64,000 nucleotides of DNA from positions 62,001-126,000 of the forward strand of contig JAANDG010000125.1 of the NCBI GenBank assembly GCA_036852015.1, read 5' to 3'. A model generated the notes under the pieces. It saw only the letters and a list, made by a program, of their open reading frames with translations. It was not told the DNA's origin and ran no database searches. Origin of the DNA: Pelodera strongyloides (lineage: Eukaryota; Nematoda; Chromadorea; Rhabditida; Rhabditidae). The position numbers and the translations under genes are program-made. Position 1 is the stretch's first letter; each line of letters begins with the position of its first letter. Below, piece by piece: positions 1-11,463 of this stretch.

Positions 1-2180
1 CCCAGCGAAAATAGTGGCGAACCGCCTGTCCACCTGCATGGCGGATGTGTCAATTGCATAATTTTCGCTAGGCGCTTCGCTGTTTTGCTACAAATAGTGT
101 AGCATCCCCTCTCGCCGGAGAGACGCAGACAAGGGAGCATTAAACCACGCTATAAACTACACGTTAATAATAAAACACATCACACAAATAAACCATATTG
201 TAACCAACAAATGATGTGCGAATTCCTTTATAGAGTAAAATAATAAGCAAACACCAATAAAAGCACAACGTTCAGTACAGAAGTTCCACGACATTGCTAA
301 AAATTTGTGTCTCCTTCAACACTTGGCTAAATGCCTCTACCAATCAACCTAAATGCAAACAAAATAATCAACATTCTGAGCACAACTATCACAGTCCTAC
401 GTATACATATACCTAGTCCTAAAATAGCCACTTCGGACAAGAAGTTAGAACAACAACCAAAATAAAAATACACATAACAACTCAACAAACAAGTGAAGCA
501 CACCTATCGTATCTAATTCTAGCCCAAATAATAAATTGAGAGTTGCGTAAGATTGCGGTAAACGAATGTTATTGAATTTACGAAGTCTACTCCTAATGAT
601 CGGGACACCGCATAAAATGAGCACACGAACACTAATAAACATGTCAAATTTCGAGATCAGAGAGCTCACAAGGTAACACAATTTAAATTACTATTATAGA
701 ACACAATAAGGGGTAATTTAACACACGGCGGCTACTAAATGCTAACAGTTTCAGATAAAATAAATAATTAGGCTGTGCAAGATGCTCGAGGATTTGGATT
801 GGCAATCTGGCACGTAATAGAAGAATGTGATGTGGCCTTATGCGGTCCTGCCTGCTGGTGAAGTCAGACTTTCCAACGCTTCTCCGCCCATTCAAATTCA
901 GATTTCTGAAAAAAAAAAACGTAAAAGCAGAACTAGAATTGGAAACAGATAAGCAATTCTATCATACATAATTCAGCGTGCGCCTTATTTCGCCAAAGTG
1001 TGCCACATTGCGGAATAAACAAAACGTTCGCTTGCGCCGCGAGAGTGGCAAAATGCGCGCTGTAAAGGAAACTGGATACCCGAGCGTCGGCCGCGCCTTA
1101 ACGACTTAATGGAGTGTCAAAATTGTGCACATTGGTAGAACTCACACAAATAAACTATTAAGCTACCATGAAAAAAAAACATAAACAAACCTTATGCATA
1201 TGGATATCCGCTAACTCTGTCCTCCGCCTGGTTCGTGGTTCGCTTATTTAACTTTGCTTCATTTGGTCCTTGACATCATACGTTTCCACCTAAAAACGTA
1301 CACTTTAAACTTTAAATGGACATGGTTGAGCGTTTAATACTGTTTACCAACCGGAGGGACAGGGCGGTAACCGCACCGCACCCACATACATTCTTAACCA
1401 TCTCTATACGTAAACGTAAATTGCACAAACTGAGCCGAAACCTCGAGCTTTCTAAGAAACTAGTAAGACCGTGTGGATGTGGAATGAATCCTTTCCGTAC
1501 AAACGGTATTAACGACCACATGAAGCGAGAAGATTTTAGCTATTAATATTTTCATATTTTACTTACGTATATTCCTTCTTCATCCGTTTGCTAACATGGT
1601 TTCACCATTTATTCCTTTCTCCGTCCTCTTCATATCCATTACCTGAATGGACGGGCCAACCAGGCCAGATGCCAAGCCTAAAATGAAGACACCCTTTGTT
1701 TACCATAAATGTAGCAAACAACATGGAAATATACGGTGATCAACGAGGAGATATAGTTAAAGAAAGTATAATGTATAAGTCATTTCATTGAACTCCAAAG
1801 TAACCGAACCAAACGTTTATTTTGTTTCTGAAATGCAGGCCAGGTAGAAACCACTGACATGTTCTTCATACACTTTAAAAATAACAACAACAATACTTAC
1901 ACAACACAACAAAGCAAAACATATGATTGAAATAAAACTGAAAACTGAAAAATGCAAGTTTTTGAAAATCAATCGGCCCACAAATATAGTGTTCTGTGAT
2001 GCACAATGCTACAGTATATCCACACAATTTCCCACTTAATTTTAACCCGCGAAGCGCCTACAGTAGTTTACTTTCGCCAGCGAATTAGGCAATGGAAATA
2101 TTTTAGCTGGCGGGTTCGCGGGTAGAAATATTTTAGCTGGGCGGGTTCGCGGGTGCAAATATTTTAGCTGGCGACCCGCC
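1..2180. repeat. Possible 2.2-kb element with loosely inverted ends
   Basis: The first ~110 bases and the stretch 2046-2180 share blocks in inverted orientation: GCGAAGCGCCTA, and a GCGAA-TTA-GCAAT pattern beside it. The right end also contains three tandem copies of a ~30-bp unit around ATTTTAGCTGG and GGGTTCGCGGG. No transposase is visible between the ends; the open frames there, including 1312-1546, overlap on both strands and match nothing I know. It could be a non-autonomous DNA element or two unrelated scraps of one repeat family. The left boundary may lie outside the window. Confidence 0.25.
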
Positions 2181-3201
2181 TAAGACGAACAGAGTAGCAA
2201 AGTAAATCGAGCAAATAAAGGGAAATTTCATGTTCATTTTCATTATACAAAACTAGGTTCCATATCTAATTATCTATTTCTCTTCTCTCTCTCTCTATCT
2301 CTAATTCTACAACTCTCTCTCTCTCTTTCTCAAAACACACGGCGCGGGTATTGGTATATAGTTTTAAAATAAGTGTATGCTTTTCTCATCAAATACTTGC
2401 GGTATGGTGGTGCGGTAAAACGACGGTATACGGTATTCAGCGGTATTGGGCACAGAGTGGTGGCGGTACAAGGGTAATAGACGGTGTATGGCGGCAAAAT
2501 ATATGGCATTTCAGTGCATCATCGTACAAGCAGGCGAAATAATGGCAACATTGAGGCGTTAACTAACTTAGGCTTTGGCAAAAATGGTTCGGACAGGGTA
2601 TTCAAGGGTTGGGGTAAAAGGGTAAAGTTCTCCACGACCATCAGAGAACATACGTAGATGTGATCAAGGGTAAAACGACTGAGGGAAAAGGGTATGCAAG
2701 GGAAAAGGGTATATATGCAAAGGAAAAGGGTAGGGCTCTGGATAACGAGGCAAAGTTCTGGGAACGGGGTAAAAAAGCGGGGGAGGGGAGAGCGTTGGCC
2801 AAATCTCGGGAGCTGAATTCCAACGGTTGAAAAATACCAGGTCCGTCCTCGACTTGTGCAATAAAGTTAAAAAAGATAAAGACTGCAATCATAAGACGTA
2901 TGTGGATTGTAACTGATTAAAGTGAACGGCGGTAGGTTCAGCGGTATATGGTTTCAGGAACAAGGCTCGAAGGTATTCATCAGGGTATTAAAAGAGTGCG
3001 CGGCAAGAGAGCGAGTATAAGAACCATGTGTGCGAGATTTTGGCGAATTGATAGCGGAGTAAGGATAAGCGGAGCGACAAAAAAAAACGTAAAAACATCT
3101 CGCCTAACGGCAACCAAGAAAAGTAAGACAGCGATTGACGGGTAGGCAAACCCTGAGAAAGAGACATAAATTCAAAGGTGACAATTCAGCGTATTCAGAT
3201 C

Positions 3202-3280
3202 GGTATACTGTAGTCTATCACAAATGTGATAGCATAAGGATTCATCGGTTTTAAAGCACCGAAAACTCTTAGCGTAAGTA
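3202..3280. repeat. 79-bp direct repeat, copy 1
   Basis: This block recurs at 3536-3614 with about two mismatches. Each copy contains the small palindrome TATCACAAATGTGATA and a second stem, CGGTTTT..AAAGCACCGAAAAC. The internal dyads suggest part of a mobile or structured repeat rather than coding sequence. Confidence 0.7.
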
Positions 3281-3535
3281 TAAGGACAAATTCCTTGAAA
3301 TTAAGCGCATAAATGCTGCAAGGCACCTTTAACGATCGAGACTATTGAGAGCGCAACGGCAGCGACAGGGTAACCAGTGAAACATCATTTTGAGAGCAAA
3401 GCGCCAAACATTTTCAGTACACTACGCGTACTGTACCATTGACAAAATCTCAGGATTAGAAATTTCACTACCTTTTCAAGAAATTCCAGATCCCTTCTCG
3501 ATTTGACAATATCAAAAGCAAGAAAGAGGAAGATG

Positions 3536-3614
3536 GGTATACTGCAGTCTATCACAAATGTGATAGCATAAGGATTCATCGGTTTTAGAGCACCGAAAAC
3601 TCTTAGCGTAAGTA
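3536..3614. repeat. 79-bp direct repeat, copy 2
   Basis: Second copy of the 3202-3280 block, in the same orientation, 334 bp downstream. Only a few substitutions separate the two copies. Confidence 0.7.
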
Positions 3615-5921
3615 AGTTGTGGGACCAATCAAGAGCAAATTTGACGCGGCAACAACGCGATATCGGCAAAACTGATTCATCGTTCGCGCAAAGCAAACGC
3701 AAGCGCAAGGCGCAAAGCTTCCAATACACCCTCCTCGAGAGTAACACGCAACCGTTTTGTCAATGAATAACAAAAACCCGGCAAGCGCAACCGTAACGCG
3801 GCGTAACGACCATAAAAACCACGCATAAGTAAGACAACGGAGCATGCGGCGTAAAGGAATTTCAACCAGATGCCAGCAAAAGCTTCAAAAGGCATCCCGG
3901 CGGAATAAGGCAAAGGTTCTCTTATCATCCCGGGTACTCCCAGAGTACCCTACTCTACCACTGACAAATCTCAAGATTCCAGGTCCGTCCTCGATTTATC
4001 ATACACTACAAACTATCAAGAGTCAGCAACGTATTAGGGCCACGTATTAGGGCCAAAAGAGTGTCATTCAGACAAAAGTAACCGTAATTTTCATTTAAGG
4101 CATTCAAGGATATTGATTGTTTTGAAACATCATGAGAAACGCACGGGGCGCATGAACCAAATATTGGCTCAACTATAGCGAACAAAGTATATAAGTCCCA
4201 AAGTTTCATCTTTCAGCGAAAGCTAGTCACACTCTAGTGACCAACGTAACAATTTACTTATTTGACAACGGTAACGCGACATGGCATGGGCCATAAAGCA
4301 CTGCGGCTCAACTTAGACATACTAAATACATCAAAAGGCATCAAGTAGTTTTTTTCGTGTATTGACAAGATATAAACAGCGAGATTTGATCACTTTTGAG
4401 CGTAACAGTGTAAATAGCAAAAGTCTGCGCAACGCGCGAAGCGTTGCCAGTTTCAATAGATGCAGATTTTCAGTGAAGTGCAATATTTTCATATGGTTTT
4501 TTAGCAAAGGTTAAGCTGACAAGCTACGTATAACTTTGCCGGAGACACGAGGGTGCGTCTTTTTTTATTTTGAGCAAATTTTTCAACAGATTATATCGCA
4601 TAACGGATGTACAAAGCATCACAGTTGGTTTTATGCCTTATATTATAGCAAGGCAAGTAAGGTAATAGTAAGGACACCCGTCACGTGCTCCTTAGCGCGA
4701 TTTCATTATAGAATTAGAGCCAAAACGACAAATTATAGTCGTTAGACTAATTTCGAAATGTTTACTTCAAGAATGGAAATATTGAGTTTTAAATTTTTTT
4801 GATTCGTTTTCAAGCGGTGTGTATTTCAATTATCAAAAACTGAGGATTTTCAGCAAAGGTTGTTTTGGAGGCCAAAAGTAGTAAGTCCAAAGCTCTTCAG
4901 CCAAATATATAAGCTTACATGGTAATTGACAGGAGAGTTATACACGCGAACGATAATTTTCTGCATTTTCGATACATAACATTTCGCGGGTATCTTGTTT
5001 TCAGCAAAGGAAAACGAAGCATTTTCGACCAAAAATTGATCGGAAAATAATTGATCCAAAATTGGTTAGGACATGGTCCTACTCAAATGTTTACGGTAAT
5101 TGCACAGAGGTTTACGGTAATTTGTGCCAGAATTTTTTTTTCAACTGTCGGAAAGGGATTTCAATCAGCAACTGCGATTTGGTTCAAAAGTAACCACGAC
5201 ACGGTATACGCGTGGATCAAAGTATACAGTACCACGGGTAAGATTACTGTAATTGAGCGGTATGTGCCAATCAACGATTGGCGCCAAAATTCACCATTTT
5301 CAACCAAACGTAAGAATTTCTGTTCAAAACTGGTTGGTACAAGATTTTTCCGGTAACGCCTGCACAATAGCATTCAATTTCTCACAAAATCTCATTCAAA
5401 AAAGTACAGACCGGTGCTCCAAAGCGAAGCATAAATTTCGAGTCAAGGTTGTTTCAATGTATATGAAAAGTTGTTACACTTAAATGTTGGAGCTCCTGTG
5501 TGTTTGCCCTCAGTGTTGAAACAAAAACTAAACGACGGAGCCACAGTGCAAATTATATTTCTGATAAAGTCACAGGAACCCACACAATAGTTTAAATGTG
5601 CGTAATGCGGTGCGGAACTCGCACTCGCACTTACATTAGAAATTCGTAAACTGCACTCAGAGATGCCGAAGAGAGAAAAACACGCAAATTTCGCGTACCA
5701 TTTAATAAACGCCACTTATTCTTATTCACAAAACGAGGAGATTTCATCACAATTCAGGAACTATTAAATGAACTATTCTATAACTTTTCCAAGGAACTAA
5801 TGACATCGCCCAACCGGGGGTTTCTGCATTTCAGAGTTAGGGGAATGAGTAGTGAATGCCGGGTCAAAACCGTAGGGGATGACTGCAGAAAGCTAAGACC
5901 CTCAGAACTTCCACATCGACC

Positions 5922-6684
5922 TCACCCCGCCCATACGGTTGCCCGCCTGCTAGCGCTGTGCGGGGAAGGGATGAAATTTTCCGGCCGGCAACCGCAAAAA
6001 GGACAGAGTTGTTCCCTACCTATGGCTCAGGGTAAGGTAGTTGATTAGAAGGCCGTAGCCGTGAGGCCACAACCTAAAAAGCAATAACCTTGGGTGAGGG
6101 AAAGTAAGAGTGTGTTTTTGAATTAACTAAGCAAAGATTTTGGCGACACATAAAAAGCTGCGCGTATCCAAAAAAAAAGGAATTAGATTGGGTATATTGC
6201 ACAATTCACGCCGCGCCTCTCTCAGTCTCTCACTTCCGCTCACTCTCTGTTTCGAGCGCCAATTTGAATTCTAGCGTTTTCCGAAAGGACACTCTTACTT
6301 TCCCTTTAAACTAACCTGTCTGCTTGATGATCTCCAAATGAGAATGCTTGTTGACCTCACCCCGCCCATTAATTCCATGTCCAGATTCCGCCTTTGGTCT
6401 TTCTGGTCCTCCTCGGTCACCATAGGATGGCACCATTTCAGGGTGGAAAGGTACCATTTCAGGGTGCAAAGTCAATACTACCTAATCCTAACCCTAACCT
6501 AGTCGTCAAACTTACCCACAGTTGAACCAACCTGCTCCTTACGCTCCGTTGTGGAATAGGGCACGTCCTTAGCCCGCAGCATTGTCCTTGTTACAGTGAT
6601 GGCGTTCTGTTGGCGCTCCTCTGGCAGTTCGTTGGCCTTGAACTCGCAAGAATCCGGCACATCCACGTTGGTCGGCAAGTTATC
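5922..6684 (-). CDS. Three-exon candidate gene, unknown product
   Basis: Read on the minus strand, 6684-6516 is an open exon with a pyrimidine-rich acceptor (TTCTGTTCAG) and a GTAAGT donor. Only one of its three frames is open. The frame meets a stop just past the donor, so an intron is required. A 38-nt intron (6515-6478) ends in GTAG, and exon 2 (6477-6316) continues in frame with a GTTAGT donor. Exon 2 reads HPEMVP twice, then a Gly/Pro/Arg-rich stretch and KHSHLEIIKQT. A possible last exon (6019-5922) adds a CPFCGC motif and a stop. The first exon is internal, so the 5' end is missing. I do not recognise the protein. Exons 1 and 2 are moderately convincing, exon 3 weak. Confidence 0.4.
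6096..6305. mobile_element. Short inverted-repeat element (MITE-like)
   Basis: The ends GGGAAAGTAAGAGTGT (6100-6115) and ACACTCTTACTTTCCC (6287-6302) are perfect inverted repeats about 190 bp apart. There is no coding potential between them. It would lie in the last intron of the minus-strand candidate gene next to it. Confidence 0.55.
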
Positions 6685-8042
6685 CTGAACAGAAGAATGT
6701 TATAGTGAATGAAATTAAACGGTAAGGAATGCGTATATACCGTATCTAAGGGAATACAGTTACTGGTTTTACTGGATGCCTATTTCTTAAAATGAAAAAA
6801 TTGCACGGTTTATATTTCTTATGTTTCAAGGCGCCCTCTAGAGTTGAGAATGGTATCATAGAGGCATCCGAATCCACAACAACTACTCCCAATTTCGTAC
6901 AATGTGAAACTTCTTCTGCAAAGCAGGATCGGCACTCCTAGGGAGCGCGGGGGGTGCGCCACGCGTGCGCGATAAGTGTACAATGCCAGATAGCGCCACG
7001 CTTCAGAAACATGTGGAGAGAGAGATGAGGGCGAGTTAAGAAGGAGAGCGAGAGCGACTAGAGAGAAAGAGACAGAGAGAAAGAGAAAGAGAAAGAGAAA
7101 GAGAGACAGAGACAGAGAGAAAGTGAAAGAGAGAGAGAGTGAGTTCTAAACAGCTACTATTTAGTGACGTGACAAGGTGACAAGGTATTCAGTATTGAAC
7201 TAACCTTTACAACCAGATTCATAGAGTATCCTAGTACAAGTACAAACATATTATATTATACAAACATATTATACAATTATTATTATATTATTATATTATA
7301 CAAGTACAAACATATTATACAAGTAAATCCTGCATATGGTACTCCTGAAATGCAAAAGCTAAATATTCAGCGCAAAAGGAAAGCACCGGGTGAGATCGAA
7401 CCCGCAACCTAAGCTCGTCTATTCAACGACCTAAGCTCCTAGCGCAACTAAAAACCCATATTAATAAAATATATAAACTTACATGTGTTGTAGATTGTAG
7501 TAGTAGTGTAGGAGTAGGAGAAAGTGTACGTGCAACCAAAGTCTATAAACTGAAATTTTCGATTATTTGCATATTAGCATATCAGTTGAATATGGAAATT
7601 TTTAGTTTATGCTAATTTCGAGGCGGCTACACGAGGGGTCTATTTATAAGGATACCATTTGAGGATACGTTTCAACGCATGCTTATAGAGCGAGGGACGG
7701 GATAAAAAGTATTACGGCTTTGTCTTTTGGGACTAACTACTAAATAACTAGAAAAAAAGACTAATGAATTTAATTGCATAATATGGTTTGTAAAAAAAAA
7801 ACATAATTTCAATGGTAATTACAATTATTTAATTATTTTTGATAAATACATATAAACCCCTATACAGACAAGAGTAGAACAATAATATGCAGAGGTGAAT
7901 TCACCATCATATGTACATACATATTGAATATATTCTACTATATAATATTGTGTATTGCGTACACTGCAGCAGGGCAGGGGAATACTGTATACGCTAACGA
8001 TGAACCAATTTACCTAGTTTGTTTGTGATAATTGGCTAATTG
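6685..8042. other. Non-coding stretch with microsatellites
   Basis: An AG-rich microsatellite occupies about 7015-7140 (GAGAGA/GAGAAA units) and an ATT/TATTATACAA repeat about 7240-7325. A tRNA-like relic at 7385-7455 is listed separately. No supported exon was found. Confidence 0.5.
7385..7455 (-). pseudogene. tRNA-like relic
   Basis: On the minus strand the segment has a good B-box-like GGGTTCGATCTC and a possible A-box region, but the acceptor and T stems do not close properly. It may be a decayed tRNA or a tRNA-derived SINE fragment. Confidence 0.25.
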
Positions 8043-8174
8043 TGCAATCCTGATGCTCTAAGAAACTCTGAGGTCCGTATTATTTGTATGGATGAAGCTC
8101 ACAAAGTGATCGAACCGAGGGCTCACCAACTGGGAGCCCTTCCTGGCCTCCCCAGGGAGCAAACGAGTGCGTAG
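8043..8174 (+). pseudogene. Fragment of a DEAH-type (RecQ-like?) helicase
   Basis: One frame, ending at a TAG at 8172-8174, reads NPDALRNSEVRIICMDEAHK followed by VIE. The pattern of SPEAL-like residues, then hydrophobics and DEAH, is that of motif II in RecQ-like superfamily 2 helicases. No other helicase motif is present nearby, and a stop precedes the frame. This is at most a relic, perhaps from a mobile element. Confidence 0.3.
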
Positions 8175-8652
8175 AGAGTGCGAGATCAGAAGATATTCAG
8201 AGCACTCGAGAACCTAGGGAGGGCTCCCTGCGAGTTGATGAATACGGCCTCTGGGATCGCCGGCACCTCACTGCTTTCTTTCCCTATATTTTATTGTATA
8301 CTGATTTCCGAATCATGTCTCCTAAATTGTAAGACTGGTATAGTTGACAATATACGTTCGTTGCATTCGTACCAGAAAGGTAGTCAAAGATAAATAATTA
8401 ACACTTTATATTTGTTTGTGTATGCTACTTCTCAGCTTTCCTTTTTAACTACAGTATACGAACTCGTCTAATGAGTGAACTTCTTAACTCAAACCTAAAC
8501 TTGGCCCCCTCAATGAGCTTAACTAAAGGCCCCTTAGGACCCAGATGTAAGCAATTAACTTTTGCCCCGTACCGACGTCCCCTAAATTAGGACAATTGCC
8601 AAATGACGGTAGTTGAGCGAACCATAAGTAACTTAACCAGCGAACCATAAGT

Positions 8653-8937
8653 CGTTACAATATATATATTTCTTGCTTGAGGGGTTAATTGTGTTGGTGA
8701 ATCAATATCGATGTGCTGTCGTATCGAGTATTAGGACCCGTGTGGTGTAGCGTATGTAGCAAGACATATATTGTATATATTCGGGTAATAAAGGTTAAGG
8801 AGGATGTGACGTCAAAACGAACGTCATGCGTTCGGCATGTCACGCAACACTCTGAGGAGAGAGAGCGGGCCAAGCCACACCTCTCTCCTCAGTGCATTGA
8901 GGATTAATTATAGGGTTGTTTGAGTGAGGGTGTCACA
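8653..8937 (-). repeat. 3' LTR of the Gypsy element
   Basis: 285 bp, starting TGTGACACCC and ending TTGTAACG on the minus strand. It follows a polypurine tract and precedes the AAGT target duplication. It matches 17277-17561 except for one base. Confidence 0.93.
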
Positions 8938-8961
8938 TCCCCCCCCCCTTCCCTTCTTAAA
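8938..8961 (-). promoter_or_regulatory. Polypurine tract
   Basis: On the plus strand this is a run of about eleven C's followed by TTCCCTTCTT; on the minus strand it is a purine run ending one base before the LTR's TGTGAC. Its position is that of the plus-strand primer of LTR retrotransposons. Confidence 0.85.
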
Positions 8962-9525
8962 GATCACCCTTCTTTATCGAAAGTATATAAAAATGATAGC
9001 GAATTGAAAAGCAATGTAGAAAAAAATAGCGATATAAAATTGTAGCATATTCAAGAAATGTTTCTTATGTATGTCCTATATCGACGACATTATTAAAAGT
9101 GTCCGGTACATTGAGTGTAGACCTTAAAATATATGATTATTAACTTGTCTTGAGACATAAAAACAAACAGTCATTCTATGGAAAATTTTTTGAACTAGTT
9201 GTTTTGGAGATATGAAATAACTGCAAAGGTTAACATATAGGGGCCATTATTCAAATGGGGAGAACGCATTACAACATATATAAGACATCAGACATGGGAC
9301 ATACGTCTGTTGGGACGAGACATTACACTGAGGTAAAATCCTGGGTGGGTTTTCTAGGGGAACAATTGGCGGAAAGAAATGAAATTGGATTTAGAAATAT
9401 GCGGGTTTTGCTTTGCTGAATAATAATAAAAATTTTGGAGCTAAAATAATGAACGTAATGCATCTTGTTTTTGGAGCAAACCGACTACTTCTTAATGCAA
9501 AAGGACTGGTCACTCAATTTTCGAT
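8962..9525 (-). other. Non-coding 3' segment of the Gypsy element
   Basis: About 560 bp lie between the end of pol and the polypurine tract. Viral-type envelopes usually sit here, but no ORF is present. The glycoprotein of this element lies upstream of protease instead. Confidence 0.7.
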
Positions 9526-11463
9526 CTACTGGTGGAACGTTACTTTCTTCTTCTGTGCCAGTCTCTTGGATCTACGAGGGGGAGTCGGTGTTGCTACTAT
9601 GTTGGGGTCTTGCGAAGTGGTTTTTTCGGGAGTATCCTTCTCCACAAGGGTGGTTTGTTCAGAAGTGTCCTTCTCCTCATCGACATTGTCGGCACCAGGA
9701 TGTCTCTGGAAAACGCGGACTTCGTTCTTATGTGCCTTCAGGGGCTTTCCGCGGTCGTCCTGTACCGTCACGGTGGATCCTTTCATATCCGTGACTGTGT
9801 ACGGCCCATGCAGCTTCGGTGCCAATTTATTCCGAGGTGGTGCTCTCTTGAGCAGCACTTGGTCACCTTGTCGAACCGTGCGCTCCGCTACGCGTTTGCT
9901 TTGCGCTTGGTATGTCTGCATTTTGGCGCCATTTCTCTCCAGTTTGGCCCGGATTGAAGTCCAGGTTTCCTGCAGTTGGAGATGTAGGACGTTGCTGTAC
10001 TCCTCTTGGTCGAAGAACGTTCTCAGTTGTGTTTTCCATTCCGCATCTTCCGGAAGTCTCGGTTCTCGGCCGTAAACTGTATGAAATGGGCTGACCCCTG
10101 TTGCTTCGCTGACGGCACAGTTCATCGCCATCGTGACGTTAGGTAAGAACGTATCCCAGTCGTCCTGATTTTTGTTCACGAAAGTCGAAATCAATTCCTC
10201 CAATGTGCGATGACACCGTTCCACTTGACCGTTCGGATCCTTATGGTATGGTGGAGTGATTGAGTGTTTTGCTCCACATAAGGCCAAAGTCTTCTTGAAC
10301 GTTTCCGAGAGGAATGATGTACCGTTGTCTGTGACGACGACTTCTGGACAGCCGTGAATCGTGTAGATCTTTTCCACGAATACCTTTGCGATGGTCGAAG
10401 CATCTTGAGTGCCGATCGGTGTGGTGATGCACGTCTTCAAAAAAGCGTCGCCGATGCTCAGGATATAACGATTTCCTGAGGTTGTGACAGGTAGCGGACC
10501 CATTACGTCGATGTGAATACGCTGGAATGGGAAGGAAGGGACGTCCATGCGTCCTAACGGTTCTACAGTGTCCGCGTGCGCGTTAACCTTCTTCCTCTTG
10601 CATTCCAAACATCGCGCGACAATGTTCTTGACATCTTCATACATATTCGTCCACTGAAAGCGCCTTTTCAGGTTGTTCAGTGTTTTCGAGATTCCGAGAT
10701 GTGCGCTGAGATGGGGAGACTCATGAAACATCTTTACTAGCCGGTCGATGATTTTTCTGTCTCTTGGCAGAACTATTGCAGGGGCGGCGAACAACTCCTG
10801 CCGCTTTGCACACCGAAGACCATCGATCACGTCGTATCTGGCAGTATATTTCGAATTGTTTTCAGTGTTTTCCTGAATTGCGTCAATAGCCTGTCGGATC
10901 CATTCCGTTTTCTGCTGTACTTCAACCAGTTCATTTCTGCTAACTTCGACGTGGTTTACGCTGGCTTCTGGTTCTTCCTTCGTGAGCTTCTTATTGCTAG
11001 ACTTTGGTGCTGGGCGTGGTGGGTTTTGCTCGTCCTGACAATATCTGGAGAGCGCATCTCCGACATCGTTGCTTTTCCCTGGGCGGTAAGTAATTTCGAT
11101 GTCATATTCTTGAAGAACGAGTTGATACTTCGACAGTCTTCCAAGAAGATCTTTCCTTTTCAACAGGGATGTGAGTGGACGATGGTCGGTGATTGCTGTT
11201 GTCTTAGTTCCCAGTATGTATGTCCTGAATTCTGTTACCGCGAAGACGAGGGCTAGTGCCTCGATTTCGATGGGAGGATAATTCCTCTCAGCTTTGATCA
11301 GTTTTCGACTAGCGTAGGGAATGGGATGTGGCTGCTGCCCTTCTTCTGCGCTTTGAAGTAAGACGGCTCCAATGGCGATGGTCGATCCATCCGATTCTAT
11401 AATGAATGGCCTGTTCGGAGTCAAACTGGCAAGGACTGGTGCGGTACTCAGTGCTTTCTTCAA
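9526..11463 (-). CDS. Gypsy pol C-terminal part: RNase H and integrase
   Basis: The 645-codon frame first shows RNase H: ESDGSTIAIGAVL, the EIEALALVFAV helix, TDHRPL and DALSRY. Integrase follows. Its HHCC zinc module shows HESPHLSAHLG and CLECKRKK. Its catalytic core shows HIDVMGPLP (first Asp), VTDNGTSF (second Asp) and NGQVERCHRTLEE (Glu). Near the C terminus a GPY-type module (LAPKLHGPYTV) and a Lys/Arg-rich tail are seen. All expected catalytic residues are present. The homologous frame continues upstream to about 11518, where a one-base shift separates it from the RT frame. Confidence 0.93.
   Translation of the reverse strand: MKKALSTAPVLASLTPNRPFIIESDGSTIAIGAVLLQSAEEGQQPHPIPYASRKLIKAERNYPPIEIEALALVFAVTEFRTYILGTKTTAITDHRPLTSLLKRKDLLGRLSKYQLVLQEYDIEITYRPGKSNDVGDALSRYCQDEQNPPRPAPKSSNKKLTKEEPEASVNHVEVSRNELVEVQQKTEWIRQAIDAIQENTENNSKYTARYDVIDGLRCAKRQELFAAPAIVLPRDRKIIDRLVKMFHESPHLSAHLGISKTLNNLKRRFQWTNMYEDVKNIVARCLECKRKKVNAHADTVEPLGRMDVPSFPFQRIHIDVMGPLPVTTSGNRYILSIGDAFLKTCITTPIGTQDASTIAKVFVEKIYTIHGCPEVVVTDNGTSFLSETFKKTLALCGAKHSITPPYHKDPNGQVERCHRTLEELISTFVNKNQDDWDTFLPNVTMAMNCAVSEATGVSPFHTVYGREPRLPEDAEWKTQLRTFFDQEEYSNVLHLQLQETWTSIRAKLERNGAKMQTYQAQSKRVAERTVRQGDQVLLKRAPPRNKLAPKLHGPYTVTDMKGSTVTVQDDRGKPLKAHKNEVRVFQRHPGADNVDEEKDTSEQTTLVEKDTPEKTTSQDPNIVATPTPPRRSKRLAQKKKVTFHQ

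Larger units (their letters stand above)
2181..5789. other. Non-coding stretch with simple repeats
   Basis: No exon with credible splice sites and protein-like wording was found here. A CT-rich microsatellite lies at about 2280-2335. From about 2400 to 2800 the sequence is dominated by degenerate GGTAAAAGGGTA-like motifs. A 79-bp direct repeat is listed separately. The remainder is AT-rich intergenic sequence, possibly old repeat. Confidence 0.5.
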
